This document shows positions 8,092 through 16,058 of a stretch of DNA of 43,045 nt, one piece after another. The DNA is from Opitutales bacterium. GTDB taxonomy: Bacteria; Verrucomicrobiota; Verrucomicrobiia; Opitutales; UBA953. The notes beneath the pieces are model-generated. The model was not told the origin of the DNA. It searched no databases and was given only the letters and a program-made list of their open reading frames with translations. Position numbers and translations under genes: made by a program. The stretch lies in contig JANRFG010000016.1 in the NCBI GenBank assembly GCA_030725715.1, positions 153,070-196,114 on the forward strand, written 5' to 3'. Each line of letters opens with the position of its first letter. The stretch's first letter is position 1.

Positions 8092-9042
8092 TCAGAAAAG
8101 GAATTGGCCCTTGAGTCCGCCGATCAGATGGAAGCCATCCTGCGTTTCGAACTCTTTGGTGCGGGCGGCGCAGAAATAGGTGAGCGAGCAGGACGAGACC
8201 TGCGCGGTGAAACCGAGGGCGGCCTGCAGGACGATCGGCGACCGCACGACCGTGCGCGAGTCACGGAAGTTGGTACCGTCGGTGGCATAGTTCCGGACGA
8301 CGACCTCGACCTGGGTGTCGGCGAACCCCCAGGCGGCGAAGCCTTCCTGGCCGGGCGCCCGCAGGTCGGACGACGGATCGTAGCCGTTGGAATGACGGAT
8401 GTAATTATGCCCCCAGGAGCGGCCGAGATCGGAACCCCAGCGGAACTGCGCTCCGAAGATCGCCGAGGTCCGCATGGTGCCGAGCTGCAGCACGGCCCGG
8501 GCGATGAGGTCGCGGGTATCCTGGTCAGGACCGTCGAGGTCGAAGCGGCGGCGGAATTCACCGTCCAGATTGAAAAGGATCTCGTCGGGCAGCTGCGTGC
8601 CCCAGCCGACCGCCTGGGCCGTGCCGATGAGCTGGTGGAACTTGTTCTGCACCGTCTCGCCGCCGGCCGAGGGACCGATCACGCCGAACTTGGCTTCCAG
8701 GGAGAACATGCTGTCACGGCGGCCGCCACGCTCGAGGACCCGGCCGTAACCGCAGCCCACATAAAGGGCGGCCGAGTAAGGCAGGTCGGTATAGGGGGGC
8801 ATCACCGAAGGCGGGTTCTCCGTGTCGGCCGGCGTATTGATCTCCTGCGTCACCGACATGAAGACCCCGTCGGCGCGGTTGACCGCGACCTTCAGGCCTT
8901 GGGTGTAATAACGATCCTTGTTGGTCGGCGTGAACTTGTCGTTCTCCTCCGTGACGGAGACCACCCAGGGCGCGTCCGCGGACTCGGCGGCCACCGCGAG
9001 CCCGGTGAAGCAGAAGAAGAGGAATGGACGGACGAAAGGCAT
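8092..9042 (-). CDS. LpxR-family lipid A 3'-O-deacylase (outer-membrane beta-barrel)
   Basis: 316 residues from ATG at 9042. This start was chosen because it opens directly on a signal peptide (FVRPFLFFCFTGLAVAA); the frame continues upstream but without a signal. The mature protein begins with the LpxR hallmark: an Asn-Asp pair (N34-D35 in EENDKF) followed by DRYYTQGLKV. A His in NKFHQLIGT and a GWGTQLPDE motif follow, in the order expected of LpxR (DUF2219). The C-terminus ends in phenylalanine (GQFLF), as is usual for beta-barrel proteins. LpxR removes the 3'-acyloxyacyl chain of lipid A. It heads the minus-strand operon with ppx, SCO and the His-rich unknown, and is divergent from the Mla operon. 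Confidence 0.8.
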   Translation of the reverse strand: MPFVRPFLFFCFTGLAVAAESADAPWVVSVTEENDKFTPTNKDRYYTQGLKVAVNRADGVFMSVTQEINTPADTENPPSVMPPYTDLPYSAALYVGCGYGRVLERGGRRDSMFSLEAKFGVIGPSAGGETVQNKFHQLIGTAQAVGWGTQLPDEILFNLDGEFRRRFDLDGPDQDTRDLIARAVLQLGTMRTSAIFGAQFRWGSDLGRSWGHNYIRHSNGYDPSSDLRAPGQEGFAAWGFADTQVEVVVRNYATDGTNFRDSRTVVRSPIVLQAALGFTAQVSSCSLTYFCAARTKEFETQDGFHLIGGLKGQFLF

Positions 9043-9133
9043 CGACGAACCAACAGCAAAGAGACGTCGGCTGGCAGGGACAACGCCTTTCTGACTTGTG
9101 AAGCCGCGGCTGCCCAAGTATTTGACCATCAGG

Positions 9134-10228
9134 ATGTCCCAACCGACTGCAGGCTCGCCTTTTGCCCGGACGGAAGTCCGCGTCGACGGCCTGGCCGTGG
9201 TGACGGTCGGGGGCTCCTGGAACCTCGACGATCCCCTCCCCTTGGTCGTCGTCCGGGGTGATCGCGTCCAGGTCGTGGCCCAGGATCTCGGCGAGTTCGA
9301 CTCCTCCCTGCCCGCCTGGCTGCACGCGCACGGCAAGAACATCCGCGAATTCGACCTGACCGGCCTTCCCCCTCGCCTCCAATCCCTGGTGCGCATGGCC
9401 GAGAAAGCCGCCTTCCAGGAGACGGGGGACGAGAAACTGGGCCTGCTGGAGCAGTTCGGCACCTGGGGCGTCGAAAGCGGCTCCTCCTGGGCCCGGGCCT
9501 TCGAGCACATCGGCCACACCGCCCTCGGCTTCGCCCGCATGCTCATCGGCCGGGCCAAGGTGAACTGGGGCGACTTCACGCTGCAGCTCCAGAACGCGGG
9601 CGTCGACGCCCTCCCGATCGTCGCCCTGCTCGGCTTCCTGACCGGCCTGATCATGGCTTACGTCGGCCTCATCCAGCTCCGGCAGGTCGGCGCGACCGTC
9701 TATGTCGCGAACCTCGTCTCGCTGGCCATGACCCGTGAGATGGGCGCGCTGATGACCGGCGTCATCGCCTGCGGACGCACCTCGACCGCCTTCGCTTCGC
9801 AGCTCGGCAGCATGAACGTCAGCCAGGAGACCGACGCCCTTCGCGCGCTCGGCATCCAGCCCGTCGAATACCTCGCGGTCCCGCGCATCCTCGCGGTCAC
9901 CCTGATGGTGCCGCTGCTCGCGGTCTTCGCCACCTTCGTCGGCGTGTTCGGCGGCATGATCGTCGCCTGCGCGGGCGACCTCAGCGTCGAGCAATACCTC
10001 ACGCAGGCGATCCGCGCCATCTCGTTCAAGAGCTTCCTCGTGGGCTTCATCAAGTCCGTCGCCTTCGGCTTCATCGCCGCCTGGGCCGGGTGCTACCGCG
10101 GCTCCGTCGCGAAACGCTCCGCCCTCGGCGTCGGCGAGGCGGCGACTTCGGCCGCGGTCCTCGGCATCACGTTGATCGTGATCTCCGACGCGCTCTTCGC
10201 CGTCATCTTCAACCTCTTCAACCTGTGA
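9134..10228 (+). CDS. mlaE: MlaE-family ABC permease with N-terminal STAS-like domain
   Basis: 364 residues from ATG at 9134; an in-frame GTG at 9098 would add 12 residues with no family support. Residues 1-100 form a STAS-like domain, a fusion common outside Proteobacteria. The membrane part holds the MlaE signature SLAMTREMGALMTGVI and ETDALRALGIQPVEYLAVPR, plus about five hydrophobic segments. MlaE is the inner-membrane permease of the MCE transporter that moves phospholipids between inner and outer membranes. A possible promoter (TTGTGA, 17 bp, TATTTG, 9096-9124) overlaps the alternative GTG, another reason to prefer the ATG. It overlaps the ATPase gene by 4 bp (GTGA). Confidence 0.9.
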   Translation: MSQPTAGSPFARTEVRVDGLAVVTVGGSWNLDDPLPLVVVRGDRVQVVAQDLGEFDSSLPAWLHAHGKNIREFDLTGLPPRLQSLVRMAEKAAFQETGDEKLGLLEQFGTWGVESGSSWARAFEHIGHTALGFARMLIGRAKVNWGDFTLQLQNAGVDALPIVALLGFLTGLIMAYVGLIQLRQVGATVYVANLVSLAMTREMGALMTGVIACGRTSTAFASQLGSMNVSQETDALRALGIQPVEYLAVPRILAVTLMVPLLAVFATFVGVFGGMIVACAGDLSVEQYLTQAIRAISFKSFLVGFIKSVAFGFIAAWAGCYRGSVAKRSALGVGEAATSAAVLGITLIVISDALFAVIFNLFNL

Positions 10229-10983
10229 GCGACCCGACGGACATCGTCAGCTGCGCGGACCTCGCCATCGGCCATGGCCGCAAGGTCATCATGGACCGGC
10301 TGTCCTTCGCCCTGCCCGCCGGCAAGATCCTCGCCATCGTCGGCCCCAGCGGCTGCGGCAAGAGCACGCTCATGCGCGCCCTCGGCGGCCTGGACGCCCC
10401 GCTCGGAGGAAGCGCCCGGCTGATGGGCGTCGACCTCGCCACGGCGGACGAACCCGCCCGACAGGACATCCTGCGCCGCAGCGGCTTCCTGTTCCAAGGC
10501 GCGGCGTTGTTCTCGTCGCTGACCCTCCGCGAGAACATCGAGATGCCCATGCGCGAGTTCCTGCGCTGCCCGCCCAAGGAGATGCGCCAGCTCGCCGAAT
10601 ACAAGCTGGCCTTGGTCGGCCTGGCCGACGCCATGGATAAGCTGCCTTCCGAGATCAGCGGCGGCATGGCCAAGCGGGCCGGCATCGCCCGGGCGATGGC
10701 GCTCGACCCCCGGGTCATCTTCCTCGACGAACCCAGCGCCGGCCTCGACCCGATGAGCTCAGGCCGGCTGGACGAACTCATCCTGCGCCTGCGCGAAGCC
10801 TTCGGCACCACGGTGGTCCTGGTGAGCCACGAGATCCCGAGCATCCTCCGGACGGCGGACTTATGCATTTACCTCGACCCGGAGACGGGCACCATGGGCG
10901 CGTCCGGCCCGCCGAAAAGCTTCCTTCAGGCTGGCCAACCCGCGAAGGTACACGCCTTCTTCACCCAAGCACGTATCGACTGA
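10225..10983 (+). CDS. mlaF: MlaF-type ABC transporter ATPase
   Basis: 252 residues from GTG at 10225, which overlaps the permease stop (GTGA). The frame is open further upstream, but that part is an arginine-rich shadow of the permease. The Walker A loop is GPSGCGKST (residues 40-48), the Q-loop is FLFQGAALF, the ABC signature is SGGMAKR (145-151), and the Walker B motif is VIFLDEPSAGLDP (from 164). The GM in the signature and the Q-loop context are typical of the MlaF/Ttg2A group rather than nutrient importers. It supplies ATP hydrolysis for the MCE lipid transporter encoded around it. Confidence 0.92.
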   Translation: MSDPTDIVSCADLAIGHGRKVIMDRLSFALPAGKILAIVGPSGCGKSTLMRALGGLDAPLGGSARLMGVDLATADEPARQDILRRSGFLFQGAALFSSLTLRENIEMPMREFLRCPPKEMRQLAEYKLALVGLADAMDKLPSEISGGMAKRAGIARAMALDPRVIFLDEPSAGLDPMSSGRLDELILRLREAFGTTVVLVSHEIPSILRTADLCIYLDPETGTMGASGPPKSFLQAGQPAKVHAFFTQARID

Positions 10984-10985
10984 CC

Positions 10986-12020
10986 ATGCGCCGTTCCGCC
11001 AACATGACACTGATCGGGGCCTTCGTGGCCGGCGGGATCCTGCTCATCATCGCCGCCGTGGTCCTGCTCGGGGCCGGTTCCTTCACGGGCGCCAAGCCGG
11101 AAGCGATCGCCTATTTCGAGGATTCCGTGAGCGGACTCGACATCGGCGCCCCCGTCAAGTTCCGCGGAGTCACCGTCGGCAAGGTCAGCCAGGTCCTGCT
11201 CCACACGTCCGGCCAGGCCGCCGCCGACTACGCGGTGCCGGTCGTGATGGAATTCTCGCCCGACCTGCTGACGCGCCGCGGACTCGACCAGGCCCTCCTG
11301 CAGAAAGAAGGCCTCGGGGTCTCGATCGGCAAGGGCCTGCGCGCCAAGCTGCAGCAGCAGTCGGTGGTCACGGGCGTGCTCTACGTCGAACTCGACTACT
11401 TCCCCGGCTCGACCCTCAAGCTCCACGCCAAGGACGGACCGCTGCCGGAGATCCCGACGGAGCCCTCGAACCTCGGCGCCCTCACCAAGGCCATCTCCCA
11501 GACGCTCGACCAGCTCAGCCGCATCGACTTCGTGAACATCACGAAGAAGGTGGATTCGATCCTCGGACGCATCGACCAAGGCGCCGCGCAGATCGAGTTC
11601 GAGAAGATCAACGGCAACCTCGTGGCGGCGTCGGCCAACATCGTCAAGATCACCGGCGACCCGACCATCCCCCGGGCGGTGGCCGACTTCTCCGCCGCGA
11701 TGCAGGGCGTCGACACCCTGGTGAAAAGACTCTCCGGCAAGGTCGATCCGGTCGCCGACGACATCCGGGGCATGGCCGCCGCCGGCCGCAAGGCCCTCGA
11801 ACGCCTCAACGAGACCTCGGAACACCTCCGGACGCTCACCAAGCCGGGCTCACCCGCGCGCCGCGACCTGGACCAGGCGCTCGCCGACGTCTCCGAAGCC
11901 GCCCAGGCCATCCGTTCGCTGGCCGACTTCCTCGAACGTAACCCGGAGACGATCATCCAAGGTCGCAGCAAATCCCCCGCGCCGGCCGCCGAACCCAAGG
12001 AGGCGCCGCCTGTCAAATGA
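10986..12020 (+). CDS. mlaD: MCE-domain protein (MlaD-like)
   Basis: 344 residues from ATG at 10986, 2 bp after the ATPase stop. A single membrane anchor (residues about 9-31, FVAGGILLIIAAVVLLGAGS) is followed by one MCE domain (about 38-125) with GLDIGAPVKFRGVTVGKV. The rest is a long, probably helical region with amphipathic segments, ending in a Pro/Ala-rich tail. This layout is that of periplasmic lipid-binding MCE subunits that form hexamers and, in long-tail forms, needle-like tunnels. The length is nearly twice that of E. coli MlaD, closer to PqiB/YebT-like or actinobacterial Mce single-domain forms with tails. Confidence 0.9.
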   Translation: MRRSANMTLIGAFVAGGILLIIAAVVLLGAGSFTGAKPEAIAYFEDSVSGLDIGAPVKFRGVTVGKVSQVLLHTSGQAAADYAVPVVMEFSPDLLTRRGLDQALLQKEGLGVSIGKGLRAKLQQQSVVTGVLYVELDYFPGSTLKLHAKDGPLPEIPTEPSNLGALTKAISQTLDQLSRIDFVNITKKVDSILGRIDQGAAQIEFEKINGNLVAASANIVKITGDPTIPRAVADFSAAMQGVDTLVKRLSGKVDPVADDIRGMAAAGRKALERLNETSEHLRTLTKPGSPARRDLDQALADVSEAAQAIRSLADFLERNPETIIQGRSKSPAPAAEPKEAPPVK

Positions 12021-12655
12021 TCCTGCGTGCCGCCATCCTCAGCCTGTCCGCTCTCCTCTGCGGTTGCATCATCTTCGACCAGAAGAGCGAAGCCGTCGTC
12101 TTCCATCAGTTCGCCGCGCCCGGCGCCCAACCAAGCCGGACCGTTTCCGCCGGACCGCAGCTCTTCATCCCTCGGGCGAGCATTCCTTCCGCGCTCCGCC
12201 GGCCCAACGTCGTGCTGGTCGACGATGGCGGCTGGGTCCGCATCGAGGACGCGCACCGCTGGGTCGCCCCGCTCGACCGCGCCATCCCCGAAGCGGTGGG
12301 ACGCCACCTCAGCGCCCTGACCGGAGTCGTCACGACCACGCAGACTCCCTCCGAGGACCACCTCGTGCTCCTGCTCACCGTCGACAAGATGGAAATCTTC
12401 GCACCAGCCGGACCCGAACGCTCGATCTTCTCCCTCCCCGGCGGGACGGACAAAGCCGACAACGCTACGCTGCAGCTGACCTGTCGCCTCGAGAAAGCCG
12501 ACGGCACGCCGATCTCCGTCAAAACGCTCGCCCAATCTCGGCCGCTCAAAGATCGTACGCCCGCCGCCTTCGTCCGGGCTCAGTCCGCCAACCTGGCGGT
12601 GCTTTCGGCGGAGATCGCGAAATGGCTTCCGACGACCGCTCCTTCTTCGAAATGA
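12017..12655 (+). CDS. PqiC/YmbA-type transport auxiliary lipoprotein
   Basis: 212 residues. The N-terminus is a lipoprotein signal with a lipobox-like LCGC ending at Cys17. The body has the PqiC-like pattern (ABC transport auxiliary lipoprotein, DUF330): a region around YxxxLxR-type RWVAPLDRAIPEAVGRHL, then beta segments with LVLLLTVDKMEIF and a C-terminal helix (QSANLAVLSAEIAKWL). These lipoproteins sit at the inner face of the outer membrane and partner MCE proteins. Its place right after the MCE gene (4-bp overlap) supports the assignment. It also overlaps the DUF5069 gene by 4 bp. Confidence 0.75.
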   Translation: MILRAAILSLSALLCGCIIFDQKSEAVVFHQFAAPGAQPSRTVSAGPQLFIPRASIPSALRRPNVVLVDDGGWVRIEDAHRWVAPLDRAIPEAVGRHLSALTGVVTTTQTPSEDHLVLLLTVDKMEIFAPAGPERSIFSLPGGTDKADNATLQLTCRLEKADGTPISVKTLAQSRPLKDRTPAAFVRAQSANLAVLSAEIAKWLPTTAPSSK

Positions 12656-13125
12656 CCACGCCTTCCTCACCTCGTCCCAACGGCTTCTCCGAAGCCACCG
12701 GCGAGATCTGCTACGACCTGCCGTCGTCCTACATCCCGCATGCGGGGACCGGCCTGCTGCACCTGCCGCGCTTCCTCGCCAAGGCCCGCAAGCACCTGAA
12801 GGGTGAGCTGCCGAAATCCTACCAGCGCAACTTCTGCAAAGGCTTCGACCGGTTCCTCTGCCTCCACCTCGGCGTGGACCCGGAGCAGGTCATCGCCTGC
12901 GTCCGTGAAGCCGGCGACGAGGCCGACCTCGACGCCCGGCTCAAAGCCCTTTTCCCCGCCGATCTGCGCGTGCACGTCTGGAACCGCGAACTGGTCCAGA
13001 AAGGCATGAGCGAGATGGGCCGCGAGGCGCTCCTCGACGCCAAACGCAAGATGAACGCCGAGCACCGCACGGACGTCATCTCGTTCGCCGACATGATCGA
13101 TTTCGACGAGGGCCGCATCCTGTGA
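12652..13125 (+). CDS. DUF5069 family protein
   Basis: 157 residues from ATG at 12652 (ATGA overlap with the lipoprotein stop). The longer open frame upstream is a shadow. It carries the DUF5069 layout: LHLPRFLAKARKHLKGELP near residue 37, then a GFDRFLCLHLGV segment, and a C-terminal part with FADMIDFDEGR. There is no signal peptide or membrane segment, so the protein is probably cytoplasmic. The function of the family is unknown as far as I can tell. The start and stop overlaps place it in the Mla transcript. Confidence 0.75.
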   Translation: MTTPSSPRPNGFSEATGEICYDLPSSYIPHAGTGLLHLPRFLAKARKHLKGELPKSYQRNFCKGFDRFLCLHLGVDPEQVIACVREAGDEADLDARLKALFPADLRVHVWNRELVQKGMSEMGREALLDAKRKMNAEHRTDVISFADMIDFDEGRIL

Positions 13126-13949
13126 ACACCCAAGACCCCCACCCGCACCGCCTGATCCTCCGAGGCCTCGCTCCGCTGCTCGCCTGCCTCAAGCATCACC
13201 CGAAGGCGCTCAGGGAGGTCGTCGCGACGGCCGCCTTCGCCCCGCTGCTCGCGGAGCACGACGCGACCTTCGCCGAGCTCGGCGTCAAGACGCGCGTCGT
13301 CGGCGCGATGGAACTCGCCCAGACGGCCGAAGGCCCGTGCTCCGACGTCTGCGCGCTCACGATGCGCCCGGAACCGGGCCTGGCGCGCATCTCCGACTTC
13401 GCCGAATGGCGCGAAAGCCGCGAGAGCATCGTCATCGCGGACGGCGTCACCGACCCCGCGGACCTCGCGGCCATCGCCCGCGGCATGGCCGCCTTCGGCC
13501 TCAAGCGACTGCTGCTTTCGGGCGGCACCGAGAAACTCGCCCACCACCCGGAAGCCTGGCACCTCGCCCGGGGCGCGATGGAACAGCTGCGCCTCATGCG
13601 CGCCGCCGCCCTCGGCGGCCTGCTCAAACTCGTCGAGGACCGCTGCTGCGTGGTGGCCCTCTCGCCGGACATGGGTCGCAAGATCGATCTCGCCGTGCCC
13701 GTCCGCGTGCCCGCCCGCCATCTGGCCCTGCTGATCCCAGGCGGCCGGCTCGACCCCGACATCCAGCCACGGGTGGAGCATTGCTACCGCTTCCCCGGCC
13801 TCGTCGGCCAGCCTCCGCTCAGCCTCGCGGAGATCGCTCCCCTGGCGCTCGCCTGGTTCGCCTCGACCCCCCAACCCCGCGCCGACGGCTTCCTGTCCCG
13901 CAAAAGGGCTCGCCACGCCAAGGACAAGGGTTCCAATCCCGCTAGCTGA
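13122..13949 (+). CDS. Degenerate SPOUT/TrmH-like (SpoU) methyltransferase-fold protein
   Basis: 275 residues from GTG at 13122 (GTGA overlap). The middle resembles the SpoU fold: ADGVTDPADLAAIARGMAAFGLKRLLLSG parallels the TrmH N-P-x-N-x-G-A-I-x-R-x-A-x-x-F-G motif 1, and PEAWHLARGAMEQL parallels its S-x-G-A-x motif. The C-terminal part ALLIPGGRLDPDI and PPLSLAEIAPLAL corresponds loosely to motifs 2 and 3 (G-x-E-x-x-G and SLN-A). Key residues of the active forms (the Asn-Pro-x-Asn, the Glu and the Asn of SLN) are replaced, so catalysis is doubtful. It may bind RNA or be a decayed paralogue. The basic tail (SRKRARHAKDKG) fits nucleic-acid binding. Confidence 0.5.
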   Translation: MNTQDPHPHRLILRGLAPLLACLKHHPKALREVVATAAFAPLLAEHDATFAELGVKTRVVGAMELAQTAEGPCSDVCALTMRPEPGLARISDFAEWRESRESIVIADGVTDPADLAAIARGMAAFGLKRLLLSGGTEKLAHHPEAWHLARGAMEQLRLMRAAALGGLLKLVEDRCCVVALSPDMGRKIDLAVPVRVPARHLALLIPGGRLDPDIQPRVEHCYRFPGLVGQPPLSLAEIAPLALAWFASTPQPRADGFLSRKRARHAKDKGSNPAS

Positions 13950-13954
13950 CCCCC

Positions 13955-14788
13955 ATGTCCCAACCTCCTCCCGGCAAAGGCGAGAGCGTCCTCTCCCTCC
14001 AGAACATCAGCCGCACCTTCTTCACGGCGCTGCAGCGCCAGCACGACATGCTCGCCTTCAGCATCGCCGGCCTGCACACGGCGGACCCCAAGGCCTATGA
14101 GCATTTCTCGACCGTCTCGCGCGTGATGCCGGTCCCGCAGGCGCACCTGCCCCCGGAACAGATGCTCGCCTACGCCCGCGGGCTGATGCTCCGCACGACG
14201 ATCAACGACCTGCTGACGCTTTCCTCGGAATGCATGGCCCAGTGCTATCTGCTCAGCCTCTTCATCCGCGAACAAGGCAAGAACCCCCGCCGCGACCCGC
14301 TGGTCGAGAAGATCATCGGCGAGAAGCATCAGGCCTTCCTGAAGATGAACCTGCAGGCCCGCTTCACGGCGCTGGAAGAGGACTTCGGCATCGTCTGCGA
14401 ACTCGAGGACGGGATCTTCAGCCTGGCGGCCGCCCTGCGCGTGCTCGCCCGCGGCGGACTGGTGACCAACGATGACATCACGCCGGACGGCGCGCTGACC
14501 CTCGAATTCAAGGCGATGAAGGACGTCGAAGTCCCCGCCGAAACCGCGGCCGAAGCCGCCGCGCCGACCCCTCCGCCCGGAGTCACGGTCCATGGCGCCG
14601 GAGAACTGGCCAAGCCGCAGACGGTCGCCCGCCTGAGCGACACGACCCGCACCTTCAAGCCGGGCGAGATGCTCGACCTCTCCGACACCGAACTCCTCGG
14701 CCTCAACGTCACCGTCACCAAGTTCGTCGACGGCCTGCTGCGCTCGGTCGACCACTTCGGCCGCGCGCAGCTCGGCGAAGGCGCCTGA
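13955..14788 (+). CDS. Conserved-looking helical protein of unknown function
   Basis: 277 residues; I do not recognise the family. Residues 1-180 appear mainly helical with many charged and Leu/Ala positions (FFTALQRQHDMLAFSIAGLH, LMLRTTINDLLTLSSECMAQ). Residues 185-215 are an Ala/Pro/Glu-rich linker (ETAAEAAAPTPPPG). The tail holds a second short folded segment (GEMLDLSDTELLGLNVTVTKFVDGLL). There is no signal peptide or membrane segment. Codon use matches the neighbours, and the gene sits 5 bp after the SPOUT-like gene and 4 bp before the MFS gene in a run of tightly spaced genes, so it is very likely real. Confidence 0.7.
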   Translation: MSQPPPGKGESVLSLQNISRTFFTALQRQHDMLAFSIAGLHTADPKAYEHFSTVSRVMPVPQAHLPPEQMLAYARGLMLRTTINDLLTLSSECMAQCYLLSLFIREQGKNPRRDPLVEKIIGEKHQAFLKMNLQARFTALEEDFGIVCELEDGIFSLAAALRVLARGGLVTNDDITPDGALTLEFKAMKDVEVPAETAAEAAAPTPPPGVTVHGAGELAKPQTVARLSDTTRTFKPGEMLDLSDTELLGLNVTVTKFVDGLLRSVDHFGRAQLGEGA

Positions 14789-14792
14789 CCTG

Positions 14793-16058
14793 ATGCACGA
14801 GACGCCGGCCATTCCCCGCCGTGCGTGGCTCTGGGTCTTCGCGGCTTATCTGTTCCAATCGATTCCCGCCGCGGTCCGCGACGAAGCCCTCCCGGTCGCG
14901 CTCAAGGACCTCGGCTATCCCGACGCCCGGAACACCCAAGTCGTCGCGGTCTTCGGTCTGATCGTCGGCTTCAAGATCCTCCTTTCCCCGCTGGTCGCGG
15001 GCTTCGACTCGCGACGTTTCATCCTCGCGTCGGAACTCGGTATCGCCGCCGTGCTCGGTCTTCTCGGCGCTTTCCTCGGCGCCGGTGAGGCCTCGATGAG
15101 CGGCATCATCGGGTGCCTCATCATGCTGTCGCTGCTCGCCGCCGCGCATGACTTCGCGCTCGACGGCTATTTCGTCGCCGCGCTTGACGACCAGAGCCGC
15201 GCGACGCATGCGGGGATCCTGAACGTCGCCACCAAGGTCGGCGTCGTGCTCGCCGGTCCGGGCCTCGTCTGGCTCGTCGGCCGCGTCATGGACTACGGAC
15301 CGCAGACCGCGGACGCCTGGTCCTGGGCGATGGTCGCGGCCGCCCTCCTCGCCCTCGTCACCTTGGGGGCCAACGCCTGGGGCCTGGCGGCCGAACCCCG
15401 GACCTCTTCCGACCAGAGCACCGTGAAAGAGCGCTTCGCGGTCATGCTCGCCGGACTCCGCTCGCTCTGGAGCGACCCTCGGCTTTACGCCGTGCTCGGC
15501 CTGATCCTGTTCTACCGGGCCAGCGAGGTGCACATGGCCCGTATCATCCCGCTCTTCTCCAAGTCGGCCGAGAACGGCGGGCTCGGCCTGGACAACGAGA
15601 CTTACGCCTTCCTGCGCACGCTTTCCGCCGTCGGCGGGCTGGCGCTCGGCGGCGTCATCGGCTCGCTCGTCGTCGCCCGGCTCGGGCTCGCCCGTTCGCT
15701 CCTCCCGCTCGGCGTGATCATGCACCTGCCGCTGGCGGCGTTCGCCTGGCTGGCCTATGACGGCACGCACGACGTCCGCATCATCGGCGCGGTCTTCATC
15801 GTGGAATACGTGGCCTACGGCGCGGGTCTCTGCGCCCTGATCCTCGCGATGATGAAGCTGGCCGCAGGTCCGGGCGCCGCGGTCCGCTACGCCGCCCTCT
15901 CGACCTTCGCCCTGCTCGCCAATTACCTGCCGGGATTATGGGCCGGCGAGCTGGCCGAGAAGCTGGGCTACGCGCAGTACTTCCTCTTCGCGCTAAGCCT
16001 CGCCGTCCCGGGCCTCATCTCGGCCGTGGTGGCGAAACGCCACTTCACGGAAGACTGA
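14793..16058 (+). CDS. MFS transporter, AmpG-like (PAT family)
   Basis: 421 residues with about 12 hydrophobic segments. The first segments (AYLFQSIPAAVRDEALPVAL, then FGLIVGFKILLSPLVAGFD) and the fourth/fifth-helix motif AAAHDFALDGYFVAALD resemble AmpG-type carriers, where the equivalent is QDIAVDAY. AmpG carriers import muropeptides (GlcNAc-anhydroMurNAc) or related compounds into the cytoplasm; siderophore and acetyl-CoA carriers share the fold, so the substrate is open. It closes the Mla-to-MFS gene run, and its stop codon abuts the stop codon of the M16 peptidase gene on the other strand with no spacer. Confidence 0.75.
   Translation: MHETPAIPRRAWLWVFAAYLFQSIPAAVRDEALPVALKDLGYPDARNTQVVAVFGLIVGFKILLSPLVAGFDSRRFILASELGIAAVLGLLGAFLGAGEASMSGIIGCLIMLSLLAAAHDFALDGYFVAALDDQSRATHAGILNVATKVGVVLAGPGLVWLVGRVMDYGPQTADAWSWAMVAAALLALVTLGANAWGLAAEPRTSSDQSTVKERFAVMLAGLRSLWSDPRLYAVLGLILFYRASEVHMARIIPLFSKSAENGGLGLDNETYAFLRTLSAVGGLALGGVIGSLVVARLGLARSLLPLGVIMHLPLAAFAWLAYDGTHDVRIIGAVFIVEYVAYGAGLCALILAMMKLAAGPGAAVRYAALSTFALLANYLPGLWAGELAEKLGYAQYFLFALSLAVPGLISAVVAKRHFTED

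Noticed and set aside
9098-9133. GTG start for the MlaE gene
   Set aside because: Adds 12 residues with no family support and lies inside a promoter-like sequence; ATG at 9134 preferred.
12064-12651. N-terminal extension of the DUF5069 frame
   Set aside because: Arg/Pro-rich shadow of the lipoprotein gene; ATG at 12652 overlaps the previous stop as in neighbouring genes.
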